From Sphingomonas sp. (lineage in GTDB: Bacteria > Pseudomonadota > Alphaproteobacteria > Sphingomonadales > Sphingomonadaceae), in NCBI GenBank assembly GCA_019508115.1, contig JAEKMC010000075.1, forward strand, positions 1-41,359: a stretch of 41,359 nt of DNA, written 5' to 3'. A model generated the notes under the pieces. The model had not been told where the DNA came from and did not search any database. It saw only the letters and a program-made list of their open reading frames with translations. Each line of letters begins with the position of its first letter. Position 1 is the first letter of the stretch. A program made the position numbers and the translations under genes. Positions 9,599-17,936 of the stretch are shown in pieces.

Positions 9599-9665
9599 GC
9601 GCGCAAGAAGGCATTTGATTTAATTCATAAATTCCTCCCCACAATTGATCCGTTTTGGGGTTTTT

Positions 9666-10352
9666 CTAAGTCCTTCTAAAATTTCGCGGAATTCCGGATC
9701 GGTGTCGATTGGCCTGCAGAGGGGGTAGCCCTGAGATCGCGCCGGGACCGATCAACCGATTGGGCAACGGTTCGTGGCCTCCATCCTGATCGAGCCACGT
9801 CAGGGCAGCAATGGCCCGCTCCTCCGGACCCATCGCGCTCGTGTAAATCGCGGTTGTTTTCATGTCGGCATGGCCGAGCCATCGCTGCACGAGATTGAGC
9901 GGCACACCTGACTGTATTGCCCTGACGCCGAAGGCATGACGCAATCCCTTCGGCGAGGCGCAGCCCTCACGAATGTGCGCCGCTTCCATGACCTCCGTGA
10001 TCCGCCGATACGCCGTCATGCGAGACCAGGGCCAGAGCCGCTGCGTCCCGAATAGCTCGTGCCCCAGGCTTTTCTTGAGCCAATTCAAGTAGGTGGCAGG
10101 CAGCGGGATGGCACGGAAGATGCGCTTCTCGCGCTTCTTGAGGCTTTCTATGACAACCTGCTGGGCTTCAAAATCGAAGCTTGCCGGTGTCACCGATAGT
10201 GCCTCGGATATGCGGCACCCGGTCGTGGTGATGAACCAGCAAAACCCGTAGACCAGCGCGGAGCGCTGCCGGGCGGCAGCGAGGAATTGATCGGTTTCGG
10301 ACCGCGTCAGATATTTGCGCCGTCCCCCACCGTCATAGACCGACAACGACAT
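9666..10352 (-). CDS. Solo tyrosine recombinase/integrase (catalytic domain only, FimB/FimE-sized)
   Basis: 228 aa; YLTRSETDQFLAAAR, TTGCRISEALSV (Arg I), LKKREKRIFRAIPLP (Lys), LRHAFGVRAIQSGV (HxxR), WLGHADMKTTAIYTSA (H...Y). No N-terminal core-binding domain. Confidence 0.9.
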   Translation of the reverse strand: MSLSVYDGGGRRKYLTRSETDQFLAAARQRSALVYGFCWFITTTGCRISEALSVTPASFDFEAQQVVIESLKKREKRIFRAIPLPATYLNWLKKSLGHELFGTQRLWPWSRMTAYRRITEVMEAAHIREGCASPKGLRHAFGVRAIQSGVPLNLVQRWLGHADMKTTAIYTSAMGPEERAIAALTWLDQDGGHEPLPNRLIGPGAISGLPPLQANRHRSGIPRNFRRT

Positions 10353-10421
10353 GTATCTGCCCCTTCGCGTCGACTCACCGCCGACATTAAGATTGTTACA
10401 TCCTCCATATCCAGCCTGAAT

Positions 10422-10445
10422 TGTTACATTTTTGACTATTTCGTC
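10422..10445 (-). repeat. Right copy of 24-bp imperfect inverted repeat flanking the tyrosine recombinase
   Basis: TGTTACATTTTTGACTATTTCGTC; reverse complement GACGAAATAGTCAAAAATGTAACA. The sequence ATTGTTACAT also occurs directly repeated at 10392-10401 and 10420-10429. Confidence 0.85.
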
Positions 10446-10547
10446 TCAACGCTGAGGGGCAGGCACGCCCGCAGCGATGGGGGCGACGATGACGGCACGC
10501 ACGGCATCCCGGAAAATCTCGGCGTTTAGCGGCATGCGCGCACGATC

Positions 10548-10769
10548 ATGAGCGAACGCGATCCCGCTTTGCGGGTCCCTTATCTCGCTCCGGTCAACGT
10601 GACCCGATCGGCCCGGCAACCCGACGAGTGGCAGATCGGGGTCATCGAACCGATGACCCCGGCTGACCAACGCAACCCTGCCTTCGCGCGGGGTTTCGTG
10701 TTCGCGATCCCGCTGAGCGGAGCATTGTGGGTCGCGCTTTACGGGCTTTTCAAGCTGTGTGGAGGGTGA
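10548..10769 (+). CDS. Small putative membrane protein (73 aa)
   Basis: MSERDPALRVPYLAPVNV...RGFVFAIPLSGALWVALYGLFKLCGG; single C-terminal TM segment. Confidence 0.5.
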   Translation: MSERDPALRVPYLAPVNVTRSARQPDEWQIGVIEPMTPADQRNPAFARGFVFAIPLSGALWVALYGLFKLCGG

Positions 10770-10881
10770 TCGCCGTGGCGTATCAAATGACTCTGGTTGG
10801 CGACCGCACGCGGCGGCGCGCCGAGGGCGCGGTCGCCCTGCTCACCGCGGTGCCGAGACGCACCATGGCGGAGAATTTCCA

Positions 10882-11463
10882 ATGAATTACCAGATGGCGA
10901 GAACCATCCCGATCGACGCGCTGACCGAGGACGGCGACCCACTGCGCGCGACGCTGCAGCGGCTGCAAGCGGTGCTCGACCCTGACAACGCGGCGCTCGA
11001 TCTTGGCAGGGCGCGGGCCATGGTCGGCAGTCTGATCGACCTGACGCGTCGCAACGAGCAGATGCCGATCTTTGAGCCTGCGGACCTGTATCGGTCGGGC
11101 CGTAAACACCTGATTCTGAAAGCGTTGCTGCGCAAGGCCGGAAGCGTCTGCACCAAGGACGAGTTGGCGGAGCTTTGCCGCGCGAGCACGAATTCGACCC
11201 GCGTCATCAAGGTCTATGTCTGCCAAATCCGCGCACAGCTGGCCGACGAAGGACTGGCCGACGTGATCGAGACCGTCTGGGGCATCGGTTACCGGATCAG
11301 TATTCGCGATGCGCGTGAGATCCGCCGCCTCATCCGGCAGCAAACATCGTCACCGCCCGCGCAATCGCGTGCCGTTCCGTGTGAGCCGTCATGGATCGAC
11401 CGGACCGGGGAGGCAAAATCATATTGGAACAGCCTCAAACACGAGGGTGACCACGCCGCTTAA
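10882..11463 (+). CDS. Winged-helix (OmpR/PhoB-type C-terminal domain) transcriptional regulator without receiver domain
   Basis: LILKALLRKAGSVCTKDELAELCRASTNSTRVIKVYVCQIRAQLADEGLADVIETVWGIGYRI is a Trans_reg_C signature. Start taken at ATG 10882 (MNYQMARTIPID) inside the longer ORF. Confidence 0.82.
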   Translation: MNYQMARTIPIDALTEDGDPLRATLQRLQAVLDPDNAALDLGRARAMVGSLIDLTRRNEQMPIFEPADLYRSGRKHLILKALLRKAGSVCTKDELAELCRASTNSTRVIKVYVCQIRAQLADEGLADVIETVWGIGYRISIRDAREIRRLIRQQTSSPPAQSRAVPCEPSWIDRTGEAKSYWNSLKHEGDHAA

Positions 11464-11496
11464 TCGACTTCGAGACTTCATTACCGGGAGGGCAAT

Positions 11497-12018
11497 ATGC
11501 AAAAAACGAACATCTACATTCTCGCCACTGTGCTGGCCGTTACATGTGCCGGCGCGGCATCGGCGCAGTCTTCGAGCGTGACGACCAACGGCACCACCAC
11601 GATTCTGCGCCCGGTCACGATCACCAAGACTGCCGACCTTGCCTTCGCTCGGGTCGTAAAACCCACGACCGGAAGTGGCACCGTCACGCTGACCGCCAGT
11701 TCCGACACGGTCGGAGTCACCGGCACCGGGACGCTCGCCGCCGGGACCGCCAGTCGCGCCAAATATACAATCAACGGCGAGGGCGGGCAGGTCGTCGCCG
11801 TGACCGTTCCGGCGAGCTTCGACATGTCGGACGGCAGCAGCCACACTCTGACCGTCACGCTCAGCTCGGACTTGAGCGGCGGAACCGTCACGCTCGACCA
11901 GACGATCGGCACCGCAGGCGCCTCAGCGCTGAACGTCGGCGGCAGTTTCCCGGTAAGCTCGACCACAACTCCGGCGGCCTACACCGGCACGTTCGACGTC
12001 AGCGTAGCGTACCAGTGA
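11497..12018 (+). CDS. DUF4402-like fimbrial/pilin subunit (secreted)
   Basis: Signal peptide MQKTNIYILATVLAVTCAGAASAQ; TADLAFARVVKPTTGSGTVTL...YTINGEGGQVVAVTVPASFDM...FDVSVAYQ; located directly upstream of chaperone and usher genes. Confidence 0.85.
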   Translation: MQKTNIYILATVLAVTCAGAASAQSSSVTTNGTTTILRPVTITKTADLAFARVVKPTTGSGTVTLTASSDTVGVTGTGTLAAGTASRAKYTINGEGGQVVAVTVPASFDMSDGSSHTLTVTLSSDLSGGTVTLDQTIGTAGASALNVGGSFPVSSTTTPAAYTGTFDVSVAYQ

Positions 12019-12026
12019 GCGCCTGA

Positions 12027-12446
12027 GTGCGGCCGACATCGAAACCGGCATCGTCTCGCGCGTTAATCGCGGCGGTGGTGGGCGCGATCCTTGCGCTCGC
12101 CACCCCGGCGGAAGGCCAATCGGTCACGACAGGAAGCGTCACGATCGAGTCGGCTGCCTCATCGACCGGGGCAAATGTCGTTCTGGACGTTTTGTCACAA
12201 ACCAACGTCGTGCTGACCGTGAGCGGACCGGCGCAGGCGGTGACATCGGTCAGCCTTCCGCGGTCGTTGAACGTCGGCGGTGGCGGTAGCGCGGATGTGC
12301 GCCTGCCCACCGTGGTCAGCCCGCTGGCAGGTGCCGGCGCGATGGCCGCTCCCAACGTCATCGCAACCAGCGTCGGCGCCAACGGCCCGCAGCCGGGAAG
12401 CGCGGGGCAAAACGACGTGATGCTGATCGTCATTCAATACAATTGA
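12027..12446 (+). CDS. Secreted pilin-like subunit of the chaperone-usher locus
   Basis: Signal peptide (ALIAAVVGAILALATPAEGQ), beta-rich 140 aa, C-terminal VMLIVIQYN resembling pilin C-terminal strands; GTG start 12027. Confidence 0.65.
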   Translation: MRPTSKPASSRALIAAVVGAILALATPAEGQSVTTGSVTIESAASSTGANVVLDVLSQTNVVLTVSGPAQAVTSVSLPRSLNVGGGGSADVRLPTVVSPLAGAGAMAAPNVIATSVGANGPQPGSAGQNDVMLIVIQYN

Positions 12447-12496
12447 CCTGCCGCGAGCCCAGGGGGGTTGGCGCGAAATGGAGCGGAGCGGACAAG

Positions 12497-13400
12497 ATGC
12501 GGGGGGGATGCGGCCGGTGCCGCTTTGCATGGTCAGGACTGTCAGTGGGATTGGCGACAGCCCTGCTGCTGGCCGGACCCGCCCGGTCGCAGGCGGCGGC
12601 CCCGCCGCCTGCGATCGCCGCGCCAACCATCGGCGTTAACCTCAATCTCACGCCTCGGCGCGTGACACTGGACCGTGCGACGCGGACGGCGACCGTTTTC
12701 GTCTTCAACCAGGGTGACGCCGCCACGTCTTTCGATATTGCGCTGGTGGATCGCGTGATGTTGCCCAACGGGCAAATCCAGGCGGTCGATCTGGCGACCG
12801 CGACGCCCTCGGGCAAGGCGATCGCCGATTTGCTGCATTCCGCGCATGAGATGGTGATCGTTACTCCACACCGCATAACGTTAGCGCCCGGAAAGGGGCA
12901 AACGATCCGGCTGCGCGCGGCGCCCCCCAGCCCCGGCTCTGATTCCGCCGCAGCCTCGGCGACGGAATACCGAACGCATCTGACCGTCACCAATATTCCG
13001 CCCCCTGATACCGGGCTGACCGCGGATCAGGCTGCAGCGGTGCAATCCGGACAGATGCTATTCCGCGTCCGGTCCGCGGTCGCGATAAGCATCCCAGTCA
13101 TCGTCCGGACCGCACCGATCGATGCGCGCGCACGTCTCGACGAACCCCGATTGGGCGACGCCGACGCTCGGCTCGAGCCGAGCGGGCCGCCGCGCAAGGT
13201 TCCAGCGATAACCTTGGAAGGGCGAGGAAACGCTTGGCCTCGCGCGCGGCGTCGGCGTTTATCCCGAGATCGAGCGCCGATCGCTCCAGGTCATGCTGAA
13301 GCGCCGGCCGCATCCCGGCGAGAAATTGACCATCACCTTCACCGACGATGACGGCCATCCCGGTACGGTATTGGCGAGGACCTCCCTTGAGGCGCCCTGA
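12497..13400 (+). pseudogene. Periplasmic pilus assembly chaperone with internal frameshifting deletion
   Basis: Frame 1: IGVNLNLTPRRVTLDRATRTATVFVFNQGDAATSFDIALVDRVMLPNGQIQ...FRVRSAVAISIPVIVRTAP...RKVPAITL. From about 13218 another frame encodes the expected C-terminus KGEETLGLARGVGVYPEIERRSLQVMLKRRPHPGEKLTITFTDDDGHPGTVLARTSLEAP* ending at 13400, 2 bp before the usher start. Confidence 0.8.
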
Positions 13401-13402
13401 TC

Positions 13403-16099
13403 GTGTTCGGCTCGGTTTCTGTGCTTCTCGCGGCGGTCGCGGCCCCGGCGCCGGCCGCTGCGCCGGCATTGATCGTCACGCAGGCGCGCTCGATCGAAGC
13501 GCGCACGTTCAGTCAGGACGAGCTGTTGCTGTTCGCCGTACGTCTGGATGGCGCCACGATCACCGAGACATTGGGCGCCTATGGCGACACGACCGATCCC
13601 TTCCTGCCGGTCGGCGAGCTGGCACGATTGCTCGAACTCGACGTGACGGTATCGCCCGCTGACCAACGCGCGACCGGCACGCTGGGGGAATCGCGCCGTT
13701 CGCTGATGGTGGACCTGGCCGCCGGGATCGCTCGTTCCGGTGGACGCAATGTGCCGCTCCAGGAAGGCGATGTCGGCATCAGCCCGACCGAAATCTACCT
13801 GCGCGCATCGGTGGCGGAGAAATTGCTGCCGTTGCGCATCCATGTCGATGCCGAGGATCTCGAGCTACAGCTCACCGCGACCGAGACGTTGCCGATCCAG
13901 GCCGCGGCGGAACGGGAAAAGCGGCGACAGCAGCTAAGCGGCGCTGGCAGCGAAGGACGACCGCCGTTCAGGATCCCGTCGCCCTATGCGATGCTTTCGC
14001 AGCCGGCGGTCGATGTCGCGCTCGAAACCGGTCATGACAGCCTGACCGGCCTCACGACGCGCCGCTACGATATCCGGGCGGCCGGCGACGTGCTGCACAC
14101 CGGCTTCACCGGCTATCTCGGGTCCGACGATACGGGTCATGCCTCGACCGCCAGGATCAAGTTCGATCGACGCTCGCGCGACGGCGCCCTGCTCGGCCCG
14201 CTGCATGCCACCTACGCCGCGGCGGGAGACGTCTACACTCCGCTGATGCCGGTCGGTCCGCGCAGCGCCAGCGGACGCGGCTTCTCCTTCACGACCGCAC
14301 CGCTTGGTCAGGCGAGCGTGTTCCAGCGGATCACCTTGCGGGGCGAATTGCCGATTGGATATGAGGTCGAGCTCTATGTGAACGACGTCCTGCGCAGCGG
14401 TCAGCGGATTCCGGTGGAGGGCCGTTACGAATTTGTGGACGTACCGCTCAGCCGCGGCGTCAACGTGCTGCGCATCGTCCTTTACGGTCCCCAGGGCGAA
14501 CGCACCGAACAAACGCGCATCATCAATGTGGGCGGGGGCGAACTCGAACGTGGGAAAGCGACGTTTGAGCTCGGTGTCGTCCAGCAGAATCGGTCCGTTA
14601 TCGAACTTGATCCGACGGTCGAGCCGACCGCTGGTAAAGGCGACGGCGGTCTCCGGCTGGTCGCCAACGCCGCGTATGGACTGCGCGATACGCTCACATT
14701 GGTCGGCGGCGCCGCGCTCTACCCCGATTTCTCCGGCCGGCAGCGCGAAGTGGTAACAGCAGGCGCGCGCGGATCCTTGTTCGGCATCGCCTTGCTGGGC
14801 GACTATGCACACGATTTCGCCGGCGGATCGGCGGCTTCGCTTGGCGCGGCAGCACAAATATCCGGCGTTTCGGTGACCGCGCGCGAAATCGAATATTCGG
14901 GCGGGTTCGTCGACGAGAATAATGCCCTGTTCGATGGCGTGCGCGCCCTGGCGCGTTTTTCTTCGATCGACTTGAACTTCAGCCTCAGCGCATTCCGGAG
15001 CGCCATCCCGATTTCGCTCGATGCGCAGCGTTCGCAATTCGCGGATGGCGGGTCGAACTGGATCGGGTTCGCCCGCGCGTCGACGGTCTTCGCGCGAACT
15101 CTGGTATCCGCAGGCTTGGACTATCGCCGGGACCGCCTGCCGACCGCCGCCACCAGCGAACAGCTCACCGCGGATCTCGCCGCCGCCCGCTATTTTGCCT
15201 ATAAATGGCAGATCCGCGCGGTCGCCAATCTCGATGTCGCGCCTCGCACCCGCCTCGCCGCGCTTGCCATAACCGCCGATCGCAGTCTTTCGAACAGCAC
15301 CGGCCTGCGGCTGGGAGTCGGGCGCAATTTCGGGCCCGCGAAGGATTTCGACGCGCAGGCCGCGCTGGTCTTCCGGCTGCCCTTTGCCGACCTGTCGCTA
15401 AACGGCGACTATGCGATCAAGGCAGGATGGCGATTGGGAATGCGCCTCGCGTTCGGAATTGCGCGCGATCCATTGATGAGCCGAACGCGGCTGACGCGGC
15501 CCGGGGTCGCATCGGGCGGCAGCGCCTCGTTCGTCGCGTTCATGGATCGCAACGGCAATGGCGCGTTCGACATTGGCGAGCAGCCGGTGCCGGGGGTCGT
15601 GCTGGATGGCGGCGAGCGCCAGGCGATCACGGATCGCGACGGGCGCGCCTTCGTAACCGGTCTGGGAGACAATGCGACCACGACGCTCCACGCCAACAGC
15701 GACGCCATCGACGCCTTCTTCGTCGGCAGTCCGCCACAGGATATCGAATTGTCGCCACGGCCGGGGAAGGTGCTGGCCATTCCCTATGCGCTCAACCTTT
15801 CCGAGGAAGTGTTCGCTCACATCTGGCTGGATGTCGGCGGCAAGCGGACCGGCGTGGCGGCGGTACGGATTCGGCTCGCGCGCGAGGGCTCGCCTCCGAT
15901 CCTCGCCACAACCGAATATGACGGCAGCGCCTTGTTCGAGAATGTCCGCCCCGGAACCTACCAGCTGGAGCTGGACGCCGACCAGGCGAAGCGGTTGCAC
16001 ATGCGCCTCGCAACCGGGGCAAGCGTGACGGTCGGCGACGACGGCCCCCGTGGCGAACTCAACGCTGAAATCAAATTCGAGGGCCCCGATGCGCCTTGA
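13403..16099 (+). CDS. Outer-membrane usher protein (FimD/PapC-like) with C-terminal SdrD_B/CarboxypepD_reg-like domain
   Basis: FQRITLRGELPIGYEVELYVNDVLRSGQRIPVEGRYEFVDVPLSRGVNVLRIVLYGPQGERTEQTRIINVG; barrel repeats; C-terminal FVAFMDRNGNGAFDIGEQPVPGVVLDGGERQAITDRDGRAFVTGL. Confidence 0.88.
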   Translation: MFGSVSVLLAAVAAPAPAAAPALIVTQARSIEARTFSQDELLLFAVRLDGATITETLGAYGDTTDPFLPVGELARLLELDVTVSPADQRATGTLGESRRSLMVDLAAGIARSGGRNVPLQEGDVGISPTEIYLRASVAEKLLPLRIHVDAEDLELQLTATETLPIQAAAEREKRRQQLSGAGSEGRPPFRIPSPYAMLSQPAVDVALETGHDSLTGLTTRRYDIRAAGDVLHTGFTGYLGSDDTGHASTARIKFDRRSRDGALLGPLHATYAAAGDVYTPLMPVGPRSASGRGFSFTTAPLGQASVFQRITLRGELPIGYEVELYVNDVLRSGQRIPVEGRYEFVDVPLSRGVNVLRIVLYGPQGERTEQTRIINVGGGELERGKATFELGVVQQNRSVIELDPTVEPTAGKGDGGLRLVANAAYGLRDTLTLVGGAALYPDFSGRQREVVTAGARGSLFGIALLGDYAHDFAGGSAASLGAAAQISGVSVTAREIEYSGGFVDENNALFDGVRALARFSSIDLNFSLSAFRSAIPISLDAQRSQFADGGSNWIGFARASTVFARTLVSAGLDYRRDRLPTAATSEQLTADLAAARYFAYKWQIRAVANLDVAPRTRLAALAITADRSLSNSTGLRLGVGRNFGPAKDFDAQAALVFRLPFADLSLNGDYAIKAGWRLGMRLAFGIARDPLMSRTRLTRPGVASGGSASFVAFMDRNGNGAFDIGEQPVPGVVLDGGERQAITDRDGRAFVTGLGDNATTTLHANSDAIDAFFVGSPPQDIELSPRPGKVLAIPYALNLSEEVFAHIWLDVGGKRTGVAAVRIRLAREGSPPILATTEYDGSALFENVRPGTYQLELDADQAKRLHMRLATGASVTVGDDGPRGELNAEIKFEGPDAP

Positions 16100-17072
16100 T
16101 CGCCGGTCCGTGTCGATCCTTGCCTGGGCCATGCTGGCGGTGGCGGCCGATGCACAAAGCCTGTCGATCGACCCGATCGCCGGGATGGCGCTCGGAAACG
16201 TCACCTCCGCCACGATCGGAACAACCGTGTTTCAAATTTCGGCGAGTAGCGGCGCGGTGTCCCGATCCGGCGGCGGCTCGCGCCTCGGCGCCGGCAGCGC
16301 CCGGTCGCTGGTCGCGATCGGCTGCGGATCCGACCCACTGTGTGCGACGAGCGACGTCGCGATCACCATCACGGCGATCGGATCCCCGACCGGCCGCGCA
16401 GGCGCGCTCGGCAATTTCACGATCAGCGCGCTTTCCGCACAAGTGAAGGCGGGGCCGTCGGGCACCGGCACGGTGACATTCACGATCGGGCCGATCGGCA
16501 CCAACGACAGCCGAACCTTCTACGTCGGCGCGGATTTCCCGATCCTGGGGGATGAAAGCGCGGCCGCCACGGGCGTGGCGGCCACATCCTTTCAGGTCAG
16601 CGCGCAATTCACCCCGTCCGGTATGCCCATCGCGCAGATCGGCTCGGGCAGTGCGGCCGTATTCCGCCCGATCGCATTGGCCGGGACGGCGGACCTTGCG
16701 TTCGGAACGGTGACCCGCCCGCGCTCGGGCAGCGGAACAGTCTCCATAGATGCCGCGACAGGCGATCGCATTCTCAGCGGCGACGGGGTGATCGGAATCG
16801 GCTCCGGCCCGCATCGCGCCACCTACACCGTCACCGGAGAGGGCGGCCAGGCCTATTCGGTATCCGTGCCGGCGACGTTCACCATGACGGGTCCCGGCGA
16901 TCCGATCACGGTGACACTTACCACCACTGCCAGTGGCATGCAGACGCTGGACGGTTCGTTGGGCGGCGCTGGCACGGCGTCGATCGGGGTCGGCGGAAGC
17001 TTCACCTTGGCGTCGGATAAAGCCGGCGGCAATTATAGCGGCAGCTTCGTCATATCCGTGGAATATCAATAG
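16089..17072 (+). CDS. Two-domain DUF4402-like pilus subunit (candidate tip subunit)
   Basis: Signal peptide; the C-terminal domain parallels the 11497 subunit (TADLAFGTVTRPRSGSGTVSI...YTVTGEGGQAYSVSVPATFTM...GGSFTLASDKAGGNYSGSFVISVEYQ), plus an additional N-terminal domain. Confidence 0.82.
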   Translation: MRLDRRSVSILAWAMLAVAADAQSLSIDPIAGMALGNVTSATIGTTVFQISASSGAVSRSGGGSRLGAGSARSLVAIGCGSDPLCATSDVAITITAIGSPTGRAGALGNFTISALSAQVKAGPSGTGTVTFTIGPIGTNDSRTFYVGADFPILGDESAAATGVAATSFQVSAQFTPSGMPIAQIGSGSAAVFRPIALAGTADLAFGTVTRPRSGSGTVSIDAATGDRILSGDGVIGIGSGPHRATYTVTGEGGQAYSVSVPATFTMTGPGDPITVTLTTTASGMQTLDGSLGGAGTASIGVGGSFTLASDKAGGNYSGSFVISVEYQ

Positions 17073-17271
17073 CGGATTCGATGCGGGAGGTTCGGGCGAG
17101 ACGGCGGGCACCCTTCGTCGATCGGATCCAGCTTGCTTCCGCACGGATTCTCCGCCATAGGGCCCGCCATCCGGGCGAGGGCCGCGTGCCTTTCGCCCGG
17201 TTTGATTTTTGCACGACAGCCGGAGGGGCGTGGCATGGGGCTACGTCAGCGATCGGCAGGAGAAATGGACT

Positions 17272-17682
17272 ATGGCTCTGTACGAGCATGTGTTCCTTGC
17301 GCGCCAGGATCTGGCGCAGGCGCAAGTGGATGCACTGGCCGAAATGGCCACCAAGATTATCGAAGACGGCAAGGGCAAGGTCGTAAAGACCGAAACCTGG
17401 GGCTTGCGCAGCCTGGCTTATCGCATCGCGAAGAACCGCAAGGCGCATTATGTGATGCTCGAAATCGACGCCCCGACCGGCGTCGTCGCCGAGCTCGAGC
17501 GCCAGCTCAACATCAACGAAGACATCATCCGTTTCATGACCGTCCGCATCGACGAGCTTGAGAATGGCCCGTCGGCGATGATGCGCCGTGGCGAGCGCGA
17601 TCGCGCCCGTGGTGAGCGTGGCGATCGGGGCGATCGGGGCGACCGCCCCCGTCGCGACGACCGCGACGAGATGGCCGCGTAA
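17272..17682 (+). CDS. rpsF: 30S ribosomal protein bS6
   Basis: [68 protein letters not shown]; basic/acidic RGDR-rich C-terminal tail. Confidence 0.98.
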   Translation: MALYEHVFLARQDLAQAQVDALAEMATKIIEDGKGKVVKTETWGLRSLAYRIAKNRKAHYVMLEIDAPTGVVAELERQLNINEDIIRFMTVRIDELENGPSAMMRRGERDRARGERGDRGDRGDRPRRDDRDEMAA

Positions 17683-17696
17683 GGAGATAGAGACAG

Positions 17697-17921
17697 ATGG
17701 CCCGAGCCTTTTTCCGCCGCCGCAAGAGCTGCCCCTTCTCCGCGAAGGACGCTCCCCGGATCGACTATAAGGATGTTCGTCTGCTGCAGGGCTTCGTGTC
17801 CGAGCGTGGCAAGATCGTCCCGAGCCGCATCACCGCGGTATCCGCCAAGAAGCAGCGCGAACTCGCCCAGGCGATCAAGCGCGCCCGTCATATCGGGCTG
17901 CTTCCCTACATCGTTAAGTAA
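17697..17921 (+). CDS. rpsR: 30S ribosomal protein bS18
   Basis: [74 protein letters not shown]. Confidence 0.99.
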   Translation: MARAFFRRRKSCPFSAKDAPRIDYKDVRLLQGFVSERGKIVPSRITAVSAKKQRELAQAIKRARHIGLLPYIVK

Positions 17922-17936
17922 GAAAGGACCGCGCAC

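Noticed and set aside
13934-15037. 367-aa minus-strand ORF
   Set aside because: Antisense to the usher gene.
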